Below are positions 8,814-17,006 of a stretch of DNA of 64,000 bases, piece by piece. Location: contig NZ_VICB01000019.1 in NCBI RefSeq assembly GCF_006546835.1, forward strand, positions 65,070 to 129,069. Direction: 5' to 3'. How positions within the stretch are numbered: the first letter of the stretch is position 1; every line of letters starts with the position of its first letter. Source of the stretch: Actinomyces johnsonii (GTDB lineage: Bacteria; Actinomycetota; Actinomycetes; Actinomycetales; Actinomycetaceae). A program made the translations under genes and the position numbers. Under the pieces are notes generated by a model that was not told where the DNA came from, did no database searches, and saw only the letters and a list, made by a program, of their open reading frames with translations.

Positions 8814-9527
8814 ATGCCTCGCCCCACTAAGGGTCCCCGCCTGGGCGGCAGCGCCCAGCACGAGCGCCACCTGCTCGCCAACCTGGCCACGCAGCTCATC
8901 GTCCACGAGTCGATCAAGACCACGGAGGCGCGTGCTCGCCGCCTGCGCCCCTACGTCGAGAAGCTCATCACCAAGGGCAAGCGCGGCGACCTGCACGCCC
9001 GCCGTACCGTGCTGAAGAAGGTGACGGACAAGTACGCCGTCTACCGCCTCTTCGAGGAGCTCGCTCCCCAGTTCGAGGGCCGCGAGGGCGGCTACACCCG
9101 CATCATCAAGACGACCCCCCGCAAGGGCGACAACGCCCCCATGGCGGTCATCTCCCTGGTGCTGGAGCCGGTTGCCCGCAAGGAGATCGTGGATGACGCG
9201 ATCACCACTGCCAAGAAGGCCGCCCAGAAGGCCGTCGCCGACGAGGACAAGGCTGCCAAGGCCGACCGCGAGAAGGCCGGGGAGAAGACGGACGAGGCTG
9301 AGAAGGTCGAGTACGCCGGCGCGGTTCGTCTCGAGGAGAGCTCCACGGACGCTCCCGACGACGATCACCTGGTCAAGGGCAACGAGGACTCCATGAAGTA
9401 CCACGTTCCCGGTTCGCGCTGGTACGACGCCACGGTCGCCGAGGTCTGGTTCGCCAGCGCCGAGGACGCCGAGGCCGCGGGCTTCGCCCCCGCCGGCGGT
9501 GCCGCCGCCCAGAAGGTCGAGAAGTGA
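8814..9527 (+). CDS. rplQ: 50S ribosomal protein L17 with long C-terminal extension
   Basis: 237 residues against about 127 for E. coli L17. The core (1-125) is standard: begins [20 protein letters not shown] and includes [18 protein letters not shown]. After an Ala/Lys/Glu-rich linker (about 126-190) comes a separate small motif at about 193-226: [18 protein letters not shown] followed by AEDAEAAGF. This aromatic YH...P.S.WY..T..EVWF...A..AGF pattern resembles small accessory modules (Ada- or nuclease-tail-like, and the so-called sunset domain) known from secreted or membrane proteins of actinobacteria. Its role on the ribosome is unknown. A terminator follows. Confidence 0.95.
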   Translation: MPRPTKGPRLGGSAQHERHLLANLATQLIVHESIKTTEARARRLRPYVEKLITKGKRGDLHARRTVLKKVTDKYAVYRLFEELAPQFEGREGGYTRIIKTTPRKGDNAPMAVISLVLEPVARKEIVDDAITTAKKAAQKAVADEDKAAKADREKAGEKTDEAEKVEYAGAVRLEESSTDAPDDDHLVKGNEDSMKYHVPGSRWYDATVAEVWFASAEDAEAAGFAPAGGAAAQKVEK

Positions 9528-9558
9528 GCCAGAGCTGACGTTCTGAGTTAATGCTCTG

Positions 9559-9600
9559 GGGAGGGTCGGTCACCCGATGGTGACCGACCCTCCCTGTGTT
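9559..9600 (+). terminator. Terminator of the alpha operon
   Basis: A perfect 16-base-pair stem (9559-9574 with 9579-9594) with a CGAT loop, followed by TGTGTT. It ends the rplQ transcript and may also act on the converging TPR gene from the other side. Confidence 0.88.
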
Positions 9601-9634
9601 TGCGTGAGGGGCGACCGGTGCTGACCCAGATGAG

Positions 9635-9706
9635 TTAGTCGTTGCCCGTCTCCATCTCCTCAATCTGTTTGAGGACGCCCGCTCGTTCCTGGCGAATGCG
9701 AGTGGC
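9635..9706 (-). other. C-terminal cap lying beyond an amber codon
   Basis: Reading on in frame past the TAG (9707-9709) of the next gene gives 23 more residues, ATRIRQERAGVLKQIEEMETGND in meaning, before TAA at 9635-9637. Both paralogues upstream end in the same cap without interruption: PEQAARIRQELDAV in the 9-repeat protein and AEAARIRQEIKDV in the 12-repeat protein. The 9-repeat gene has GAG-CAG-GCG where this one has GAG-TAG-GCC, so one C-to-T change explains the stop. Either the protein is slightly truncated or the stop is suppressed at some level. Confidence 0.85.
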
Positions 9707-12430
9707 CTACTCCGGCTCGTCGAAGTGTTCCAGAATACTAGCGCGGGTGTTGAGACAACGAATGAAGTCTCGGCTGAAAGTGTGTGGCTCGCTGCGGACC
9801 AAACCGTGGTATATATCAACGGCTTCCTGCACGGTTTTGAGAGCTTCGTCGTGCTGCCCGTCCTCGTCCAGGCGGAGGGCGAGGTTGCTGAGAGACTTGG
9901 CGAGTTCGGGAATGTAGGTGGCTGGGCTATGATCAGCGAGGCGCCGGTAAAGGCTGATGGATTCCCAAATGGTGGTAAGGGCCTCGCTACGCTGGCCGAC
10001 CTGAGATAAGTAGATGGCCAGGTTGTTAAGGGACATGGCGAGGTCGGGGGCGTAGATGGCCGGGTTCTGATCAGCGAGGCGCCGGCGGATACTAACAGCT
10101 TTTCGTGCGGTTGTGAGAGCTTCGTCGCGCTGCCCGTCCTCGGCCAGGTACTTGGCGAGATTGTTCAGGGATGTGGCGTAGTTAGGGTCGTATACTTTCC
10201 GATCCTCGCGAGCTAGGTTGTGGTAGTAGTCGGTGGCTTCTTGTGCGGCCTCCAGAGCTTTGCCCCGTTGCCCGTCCTCGGCTAGGCGGAGGGCGAGATT
10301 GTCGAGGGATATAGCGAGCTTAGGGTTGTAGGCGGTTGGGTTGTGCTCGGCCAGGGTCCTGCGGATGGAGACTGCTTCCTGGGCGGTCTGGAGGGCCTCG
10401 TGCCGCTGCCCGTTGCTGGCCAGGTAACTGGCGAGGTTGTTGAGGGAGCCGGCGAGGTCGGGGGTGTAGGCGGCTGGGTTGTGCTCGGCCAGGGTCCGGT
10501 AGAGCTTGGTGGCTTCCTGGGCGGTTTCGAGGGCCTCATCGCGTCTCCCTGAGGCAGCCAAGCATCTGCTGAGTGACAATCTCCGTGAAGCGTAGGTCGC
10601 TCGATCGGTTTCAGAGGCGTCCTCTGTCGGTCGGCTGATATCGGCCGCGCGCTGGGCCAATTCACATTCTAAGAAGGCGGTTAGGTATCCACCTTTGGAT
10701 AGGGCCTGTTCCGCCTTATGGGCCTTGTCTGGCTCGACGTGAGAGCGCACAGCGCTGAAGAGCTTGGCGAAGCCTGTGGCGAGATCGGGGCTCTGGGAGT
10801 CGACGACCTGCGCCTGAACTGCCTGAGTGACCTCCACCAGCACGTCGTTGAGAATCTGTCCGACGTTCTCCTTGAGTCGAGGAGCTACTGAGGAGCGCTC
10901 CAAAACGGTCCAGGTTCGTAGGGATGACGTTCCTACTCTGCTCGGGGACAAAAGCTCTCGGAGAAGAGATGCTAGGTTGTTAGCTTCGGAGACAACGAGG
11001 TGCTCACCGATGCGGTCCGGCTCAAGGTGTTCGCACCACAAGGCTGAGTGCCCGTTACTGTTCATGTGGGGTGGGTAGCAGTCTCTCAGCCACTTGGCCA
11101 GGTCCTTGATGTTCTCGCCGGGATTGGTCGGAAGAAGTTGGAGAAGGCTGATGGCGTCCTCCCCATCCTGAATATCGGTGAGCGTAGCGGCGGCCACTGC
11201 CTGGCGCGCCAGTTCCCGATTGAGGGATTTTCGCTTCTCATCCTGAGCGTCGGTGGGAGTTGCTGCAGCTTTTCTCTGTTGATCTCGGTCGGTATTGACG
11301 GCGAGGTTTGACGGCCAGTGTTCGGCCCAGTAGCGCTCCTCATGGCGAAGAACTTCCTCGAACAACTCACCCGGGGAACAGCCATTCCGAGAATTCGGCA
11401 AGGGGCGTGCGTTCAGGAAGGCGTCGACTGTGACGAGAAGGGGCTGCGAATACATAGGATCACTGAGCCGCCCAGTAAGGTCGGCCGAAGGTAGTGAATC
11501 AGGAGAGTTGGTGAATGACCTGTACGCCTGAGTAAACAGTTCTCTTCGTTCTGTGTCCGATAATTCTTCATCGTTGAGTATGATTGTTGAGGCTTCGTCA
11601 AGAAGGCGATTGAGTCCTTCATTCTGGGATTCCTGTGGGCGAAGAGTGTCAAGCCACTCATTGGAACTTCGATGGGTGACAGGAAGTGGCGACGGCCGGC
11701 GGACCAGGAAGACAATCCGAACTCGCTGCCACTTCAAATCATTGGATGCGCGGAGAACGGCGTTGATGACCTCCTCCACTCTGTTCCGTCGGGCCTCGGC
11801 GTAGTCGACCACGAGCAACAGTGACGAAGTGTCGTCGTTGGACGAAGTGTTGTCGGACTTCTCGATTCTCCGGAGGAATCCGGCTTTCCAAGCGCTAGTA
11901 CCTCGATGGCGAGCGTCCGGGTGAGTGAGACGTCGGCAGAGTTCCACGCCGAGGCGAGTCTTCCCAGATCCGCCGTCGCCGCCCAGAACGTGGATCGCAA
12001 GTTGCTCCTTGCTTCGTGCCCACGTCTCCAGGCGAGTGAGTGCCTCTGCGCGGTCGAGGAAGGGGACTGGGGTGGAGTTAGCGCTCAGAAGTCGTTTAAT
12101 GCTCATAACTTTTGGTGCGTTCTCATGTTGTGGCTGGGCGGGCTCCAGAGTCAGTAGATGATCCCCGACCTCCGTTGTGAAAGGAAGTGTGATCGGCGGA
12201 AGTTTTTGACGTCGCTTGGATGTGCGCAGTTCCTGGAATTTTTGTTGTAGTTTGCTTCGAGACCTTCTCCAAAGGAGACAGACGAGTGGGACAATTGTCA
12301 GGATCAGTGCAGGTAACCATGTCAAGGAAGGGTGGGTGATCCCGAGGTTATCGAGGGGACTGAGGAGCCAGTCGATCCACGACTGACCTGAGGACGTCGT
12401 TGGTATGGGCGAGGGGGACGGCTCTGTCAC
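9707..12430 (-). CDS. Membrane-anchored STAND-type ATPase with TPR repeats (amber-truncated)
   Basis: 907 residues, no known name. In order: an outside N-terminus (1-38); one membrane segment at about 39-54 followed by RRSRSK, which predicts an inside C-terminal part; a P-loop NTPase with Walker A GGDGGSGKT (150-158) and Walker B LLLVVDYAE (204-212); a long helical middle region; and from about 625 six tetratricopeptide-like repeats of 46 residues, consensus EALxTAQEAVxxYRxLAEHNPAxYxPDLAxSLNNLAxYLAxxGQ. The layout (NTPase plus superhelical sensor repeats) is that of STAND signalling ATPases. It is the third of three head-to-tail paralogues. Third codon positions look less GC-rich than in the neighbours, which hints at transfer. 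Start is a GTG with GAGG upstream. Function unknown. Confidence 0.8.
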   Translation of the reverse strand: MTEPSPSPIPTTSSGQSWIDWLLSPLDNLGITHPSLTWLPALILTIVPLVCLLWRRSRSKLQQKFQELRTSKRRQKLPPITLPFTTEVGDHLLTLEPAQPQHENAPKVMSIKRLLSANSTPVPFLDRAEALTRLETWARSKEQLAIHVLGGDGGSGKTRLGVELCRRLTHPDARHRGTSAWKAGFLRRIEKSDNTSSNDDTSSLLLVVDYAEARRNRVEEVINAVLRASNDLKWQRVRIVFLVRRPSPLPVTHRSSNEWLDTLRPQESQNEGLNRLLDEASTIILNDEELSDTERRELFTQAYRSFTNSPDSLPSADLTGRLSDPMYSQPLLVTVDAFLNARPLPNSRNGCSPGELFEEVLRHEERYWAEHWPSNLAVNTDRDQQRKAAATPTDAQDEKRKSLNRELARQAVAAATLTDIQDGEDAISLLQLLPTNPGENIKDLAKWLRDCYPPHMNSNGHSALWCEHLEPDRIGEHLVVSEANNLASLLRELLSPSRVGTSSLRTWTVLERSSVAPRLKENVGQILNDVLVEVTQAVQAQVVDSQSPDLATGFAKLFSAVRSHVEPDKAHKAEQALSKGGYLTAFLECELAQRAADISRPTEDASETDRATYASRRLSLSRCLAASGRRDEALETAQEATKLYRTLAEHNPAAYTPDLAGSLNNLASYLASNGQRHEALQTAQEAVSIRRTLAEHNPTAYNPKLAISLDNLALRLAEDGQRGKALEAAQEATDYYHNLAREDRKVYDPNYATSLNNLAKYLAEDGQRDEALTTARKAVSIRRRLADQNPAIYAPDLAMSLNNLAIYLSQVGQRSEALTTIWESISLYRRLADHSPATYIPELAKSLSNLALRLDEDGQHDEALKTVQEAVDIYHGLVRSEPHTFSRDFIRCLNTRASILEHFDEPE

Positions 12431-12569
12431 GGTACGGACCTCAGGGATGGGAGGGAGGATTGCTGACCTGAGAGTCTACCGAGCAGCCACTCGGTTTCTC
12501 ATGGACCTCCCGCTGCTGATATCGCAGAGGGCCCCGTCGCCCATCGCATGCGGCCGCTTTGCACGCCGA

Positions 12570-13988
12570 TCAGTCGCGGTCGTTCCCCTCAGCCTCGATC
12601 TGGCTGGCGACGGCGTCGAGCTCCTGGCGAATGCGGGCCGCCTGCTCCGGCTGCCCGCACCAGTCGAGGATGGCCGCGCAGACGTCCAGGGAACGGGCGA
12701 GGTCGATGGTGAAGGAGCCCAGGTCGCGGTGTGCCAGCTCCCGCCGGATCTCGGTGGCCTCCCGGATCGTTGCCAGCGCCTCGGGCCGGTTGCCGGTCGG
12801 CGGCAGGTAGGTGGCGAGGTCATGCAGGGACTCAGCTAGATCCGGTAAGTAGTCTCCGTCCGTGCGGGCCAGGTACCGATAGATGCTCACGACCTCCCGC
12901 GCCGCGGAGACCGCCTCATCATCTCGTTTGAGGTCGTTCATGCCAACGGACAGGGTGCGCAGGGTCATCGCGAGCTCGGATGCGTACCTGGAGGGATCGT
13001 CGTCGGCCAGCGGGCGGTACAGGCCGATGGCCTCCTGCGCGGCGGCCAGGACCTCGTGTTGCCTCCCGGTCTCCCCGAGCTCGACGGCGAGGACACCCAA
13101 GGACTTCGCCAACCCGGGTGTGAAGACATCCGGGTTCATCCGGGCGAGATAGCGGTACACCTCGGTGGCCTCCCGAGTGGCGGTCAGAGCCTCCTCCGAG
13201 CGTCCGGCCGCGTTCAGACGGATGGCCAGGTCGCTCAAGGACTTGGCCAACCCCGGTGCGAAGGCGTCGGACTCGCGGTGAACGAGCTTCCGGTCGACGT
13301 CCACAGCCTGGAACGCGGCGGCAATGGCCTCATCCCGGCGCCCGGCGGCCGACAGGTGAATGGCGAGGTTGTGCAGGGCCACGGCGAGGTTGTACAGGTC
13401 GGCCGTGGAATCGCTCTGCGCCAGCTTGCGACGCACTCGGACCACCTCCTGCACGACATTCGCCGCCTCATCGCGTTGTCCGACCGCATACAAGCGCGAG
13501 GAGAGGTTGACGAGAGAGCCGATAAGATCGGAGTAGTGAGTATCGGGGTCCTCGTCGGCCAGCCTGTGAAACAGGCCGACGGCCTCCTCGCTCATGGCCA
13601 GGGCGTCGTAGCTGCGCCCCTCGTGGGACAGACAGCTGGAGAGCGTGTCCAGGCAGCCCGCAAGGCGGGAGGTGTAGGAGGCCGGATCCTCCCGGGTCAG
13701 CTCCCGGTAGAGGCTCGCGGCCTCCTGCGCGTTCGCCAGGGCCTCACCGCCCTGCCCGACGTCGATCAGACTGAGGGTGAGGGTCATCAGGGCCCAACCG
13801 AACCAGGGACGGTAGGCGGCGGGATCCTTCTGCATCATCCGCCTGAGGATGTCGGTCCCCTCGCGGGCGGCATCCAGAGCCTCCTGCGGTTTCCCCGACT
13901 TCTGCAGAGCCCCGCTCAGGTCCAGTAGTTGAGAGGCGCGGTCCAACTGGGCGTCGTCGTCGGATACAGGGGGAGCGGAGCCGGACAT
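12570..13988 (-). CDS. TPR-repeat protein, 9 repeats, no NTPase domain
   Basis: 472 residues made almost entirely of nine TPR-like units of about 46 residues (starts around PQEALDA, GGEALAN, SYDALAM, RDEAANV, RDEAIAA, SEEALTA, QHEVLAA, DDEAVSA, RPEALAT), ending in the cap PEQAARIRQELDAVASQIEA. No signal peptide or membrane segment is seen, so it is probably cytoplasmic. It matches the TPR half of the downstream STAND protein and the upstream 12-repeat protein. It could be a partner or decoy scaffold for the STAND protein, or a remnant that lost the ATPase part. The ATG at 13988 has AAGGA upstream. Confidence 0.85.
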   Translation of the reverse strand: MSGSAPPVSDDDAQLDRASQLLDLSGALQKSGKPQEALDAAREGTDILRRMMQKDPAAYRPWFGWALMTLTLSLIDVGQGGEALANAQEAASLYRELTREDPASYTSRLAGCLDTLSSCLSHEGRSYDALAMSEEAVGLFHRLADEDPDTHYSDLIGSLVNLSSRLYAVGQRDEAANVVQEVVRVRRKLAQSDSTADLYNLAVALHNLAIHLSAAGRRDEAIAAAFQAVDVDRKLVHRESDAFAPGLAKSLSDLAIRLNAAGRSEEALTATREATEVYRYLARMNPDVFTPGLAKSLGVLAVELGETGRQHEVLAAAQEAIGLYRPLADDDPSRYASELAMTLRTLSVGMNDLKRDDEAVSAAREVVSIYRYLARTDGDYLPDLAESLHDLATYLPPTGNRPEALATIREATEIRRELAHRDLGSFTIDLARSLDVCAAILDWCGQPEQAARIRQELDAVASQIEAEGNDRD

Positions 13989-14288
13989 GCCATCGGTCCT
14001 TCAGGGAGGGGATCGGGTGTGCTTATAAGTTTAGCGAGGCTCGTCGGCTCGGATGCGGGTGGTGCCTGCTGGCTCGGGGAGGGGATACGGCACGCGGGGG
14101 CCGTCGCAGCGGGCTGGCTCTGATCGGGAACGTACTTTTCCCGCGAGAACTGCGTTGTCCCGCAGACGACTGGGGTCGGGCTCCAGTCGTCTGCGGGAGA
14201 AGTACGTTCTGGATGGAGAACGCAGTTCCCGATCCGCTCGGCTTCGCGTTCCACACCTGCGCCCGCGCCGCCGGTCCGGCAGCGCCCC
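13989..14288. repeat. Intergenic region with complex nested inverted repeats
   Basis: 300 bases between two TPR genes. The interval 14122-14234 is built from inverted repeats: outer arms 14122-14131 with 14225-14234 (10 bp, perfect); 14128-14144 with 14193-14209 (17 bp, one G-T); 14147-14156 with 14219-14228 (10 bp, perfect); and inner arms 14159-14173 with 14183-14197 (15 bp, perfect). The second and third pairs cross each other, so the strand could form alternative or pseudoknotted structures. This may be a REP-like or MITE-like element, or an mRNA switch for the downstream gene. The rest of the interval shows nothing clear. Confidence 0.75.
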
Positions 14289-16118
14289 TCAGAAGCTCCC
14301 GCCGGAGGCCTCTATCTCCATCTGCAGGGTCACGTCCTTGATCTCCTGGCGGATGCGGGCGGCCTCGGCCTCCTTACCGCTCCACTGGAGTATCGAGGCG
14401 TAGGTGCCGAGGGTGTCGGCGAGGCCCTGGTTGAAGGTCTCCGGCCGTTTGCGAGCCAGGCTCCGGTAGAGGCTCGCGGCCTCCCGTGCGGTCTCCAGGG
14501 CCTCATTGCGATGACCGGCCTCCGCCAGGCGCTTGGCGAGCCGGTGCAGACACGGCGCCAGCGCCGGGGCGTGAGTCGCGGGATCCCGCCCGGCCAGCTC
14601 CCGGCGGATCGTTGCCGTCTCCCGGATCGCGGCCAGAGCGGCGGAGCGATGCCCGGTGTCTCCCAGGCACTTGGCGACGTTGTGCAGGGAGGCCGCCAGG
14701 TCCGGTTTGTAGGCGGCCGGATCGATCTGCACCAGGCTGCGGTAGATGGTGACCGCCTCCTGGACGGCGGCCAGGGCCTCGTGCGTGCGCCCGGCCCGGT
14801 TGAGGTTCAGGGTGAGGATGTTGAGGGACCGCGCCAGGTCGGCAGTGTAGGAGGCCGGATTGGCCCGGACTAGGCGCCGGTAGATGTCGATGGACTCCCG
14901 GGCCGCCGTGAAGGACTCGTGCAGCTGCCTGGCCGTGTACAGGCCGACGGCGAGGATGTACAGGGACCCGGCGAGATCCGGTGTGTAGGTGGTGGGGCTG
15001 CTCTGGACCAGGGTGCGGCGGATGCTGACCACCTCGCGGGCCGCAGCCAGGGCGCCGTCCAAACGGTCGGCGTCGCGCAGGCAGGCGGCATGCGCCTCGA
15101 GGGCACCTGCCAGATCGGGCAGATGGGTGTCGGGGGCGCCGTGCGCCAGGGCCCTGCCGACACTGACCGCCTCCTGAGTCGCGGCGAGTGCTTCATGATG
15201 CCGCCCCACGTCGCTCAGTCTCCGAGCCAGGGTCCCCAAGGAGCCGATGACCTCGGGGGAGTAGATGGCGGGCGTGCGGCGGGCCAGCCCCCGGTAGAGC
15301 GCGGCGGCCTCCTCGGCCGCTTCCAGGGCCTCCTCGCGTCGCCCGACGGCGGCCCCGCAGGAGGCCAGGACATCCAGTGCCCTGGCGAGCTCACTGGTGC
15401 AGGAACCGGGTTCGTCCTTATCGAGGCGGCGGTAGAGGCTGACGGCCTCCAGAGCCTGGTCGAGGCCCTCATCGACGTAGCCCACCGCGCGCAGGCGCGG
15501 TGCCAAACTGCTCAGGGCCGCGGCCAGCTCGGGGATCTGCCCGGCCGGATCGGACTGGGCCAGGCGCCGTCGCACACTGATGGCCTGCTGAGCGGTAACG
15601 AAGGTGCTGCTCTGTCGCCCGGACTCGCTCAGGCGGCAAGCGAGTGTGGTCAGGGCCTCAGCCAGTCCGGTGTTGTAGGCGGAGGGCTGATCCTCGTTCA
15701 GGCTCCGGTAGAGGTCGACCGACTCCTGGGCGGTGGCCAGGGCGTCGCGTAGCTCGCCCGCCGCGCTCAGGTCGACGGCGAGGCGGCGCAGGGAGTCGGC
15801 CAGGCCGGGAGCATGGGGGGTGTAGTCCTGCTGAGTCAGGCGCCGTCGGATCCGCACCGTCTCCCGCGAGACGGCGAGCCCCTCACGGGGCCGGCGGGCC
15901 TCGCTCAGACGGACGGCCAGAACCGACAGGCCCTTGGCGAGGTCAGACAGGTAGAGATCCGGGTTGACCCGGGCCAGGTTCCGGAGGACTTCACTGGCCT
16001 CCCGCGCGGCGTCCAGGGCCTCGCCGCGGCGCCCCGAGGCAGCTAGGCGCTTACTGAGCTTCAGCAGCCGGGCGGCGTGGCCGACTCCTTCAGGGCTGAC
16101 ATAGGGAGGGAGCGTCAC
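14289..16118 (-). CDS. TPR-repeat protein, 12 repeats, no NTPase domain
   Basis: 609 residues of TPR-like repeats, twelve by my count (starting around RGEALDA, PREGLAV, LRDALAT, QSSTFVT, VDEGLDQ, REEALEA, HHEALAA, LDGALAA, LHESFTA, THEALAA, RSAALAA, RNEALET), followed by the shared cap KEAEAARIRQEIKDVTLQME. No membrane segment or enzymatic motif. It is the first gene of the three-paralogue set. Repeats are variable at surface positions but keep the YRxLA and LxxLAxxL framework. The GTG at 16118 lacks a strong ribosome binding site. Function unknown; probably a protein-interaction scaffold. Confidence 0.85.
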   Translation of the reverse strand: MTLPPYVSPEGVGHAARLLKLSKRLAASGRRGEALDAAREASEVLRNLARVNPDLYLSDLAKGLSVLAVRLSEARRPREGLAVSRETVRIRRRLTQQDYTPHAPGLADSLRRLAVDLSAAGELRDALATAQESVDLYRSLNEDQPSAYNTGLAEALTTLACRLSESGRQSSTFVTAQQAISVRRRLAQSDPAGQIPELAAALSSLAPRLRAVGYVDEGLDQALEAVSLYRRLDKDEPGSCTSELARALDVLASCGAAVGRREEALEAAEEAAALYRGLARRTPAIYSPEVIGSLGTLARRLSDVGRHHEALAATQEAVSVGRALAHGAPDTHLPDLAGALEAHAACLRDADRLDGALAAAREVVSIRRTLVQSSPTTYTPDLAGSLYILAVGLYTARQLHESFTAARESIDIYRRLVRANPASYTADLARSLNILTLNLNRAGRTHEALAAVQEAVTIYRSLVQIDPAAYKPDLAASLHNVAKCLGDTGHRSAALAAIRETATIRRELAGRDPATHAPALAPCLHRLAKRLAEAGHRNEALETAREAASLYRSLARKRPETFNQGLADTLGTYASILQWSGKEAEAARIRQEIKDVTLQMEIEASGGSF

Positions 16119-16228
16119 GTCTGAAGGCCTCGTGATCGGGGAATCGCTGGTGAGTACACGTTAGTCGCTACGGGCGGGCGTCGCGATGGGGAATCATCAC
16201 CGGTGACGCGCCCCGGTAGCCCCTCCTT

Positions 16229-16234
16229 TAGAAT
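16229..16234 (+). promoter_or_regulatory. -10-like element of the mgtC-type gene
   Basis: TAGAAT matches the TANNNT actinobacterial -10 and lies 45 bases before the GTG start, followed by a good ribosome binding site (GAAGGGAG at 16265-16272). No clear -35 was found at the proper distance. Confidence 0.4.
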
Positions 16235-16278
16235 CGGTGGGAGGACCGATACCGGGGTCGCCGAGGAAGGGAGCCGGT

Positions 16279-16983
16279 GTGGGCGCACTATTCAGCCTGA
16301 ACCACGTGGGGGCCCAGGTCGTCGCGATGACGGCGACCTTCATCCTGTGCCTGACCCTGGGCGCCGAGCGCCATGTGCGCCACAAGGACGCCGGTGTCAA
16401 GACGCACGTCCTGGTGGGACTGGGTTCGTGCTTGTTCACCCTCGTGTCCGCCTACGGGTTCGCCCCGGTCACCGGCGCCGACGTCTCCGTGGACCCCAGC
16501 CGTGTGGCCGCGCAGATCGTCTCCGGTATCGGCTTCCTGGGCGCCGGGGTCATCTTCGTCAACAACGACACCGTCCGCGGCCTGACCACCGCCGCCACCG
16601 TCTGGCTCAGTGCCGCCATCGGCATGGCCTGCGGGGCGGGCATGATTCCACTGGCGGCCACCGCCGTCGCGCTCGACTACGTCGTCGTGCTGCTGCTGGG
16701 GCCCCTTACCTCGCGCCTGCAGCGCCGCCGCGGCGAGGTGACCGTGCGCATCGACTACCAGGTCGGCCGCGCCATCATGCCCGAGATCCTCCAGGCCGCC
16801 ACGGCCTCCGGCTTCACCGCCACTTTGGAGGAGACCGAGATGACCCGCGGCGAGCACGGGCGCATCATGAACGCCGTCATGCGCTTCCACGGTAAGCGGC
16901 CCACCGCCCACCTCATCGAGGCCCTCTCGGGGCTCGACGGCGTTGACGGCGTCGAGTGCCTTGAGGGCGGTCGGCTCGACTGA
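16279..16983 (+). CDS. MgtC/SapB family membrane protein
   Basis: 234 residues. Four to five hydrophobic helices fill the first ~150 residues, with the family hallmarks ERHVRHKDAGVKTHVLVGLG, QIVSGIGFLGAGVIF and VRGLTTAATVWLSAAIGMACG. The C-terminal ~85 residues form a small ACT-like cytoplasmic domain. MgtC-type proteins are linked to low-magnesium growth and control of the F1Fo ATPase in enterobacteria and mycobacteria; the role here is inferred only. The start GTG at 16279 was chosen because GAAGGGAG lies 7 bases before it. It is convergent with pntB, with a 12-base palindrome (16984-16995) right after its stop. Confidence 0.9.
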   Translation: MGALFSLNHVGAQVVAMTATFILCLTLGAERHVRHKDAGVKTHVLVGLGSCLFTLVSAYGFAPVTGADVSVDPSRVAAQIVSGIGFLGAGVIFVNNDTVRGLTTAATVWLSAAIGMACGAGMIPLAATAVALDYVVVLLLGPLTSRLQRRRGEVTVRIDYQVGRAIMPEILQAATASGFTATLEETEMTRGEHGRIMNAVMRFHGKRPTAHLIEALSGLDGVDGVECLEGGRLD

Positions 16984-17006
16984 GCCCGGCCGGGCCTCGG
17001 CCCCTC

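Noticed and set aside
14122..14234. Insertion sequence or transposon ends
   Set aside because: No transposase and no target-site duplication seen; kept only as an inverted-repeat element.
12570..16118. Regular 138-bp periodicity considered as a CRISPR-like or satellite repeat
   Set aside because: The period is the coding repeat of TPR units; there are no identical short repeats with unique spacers.
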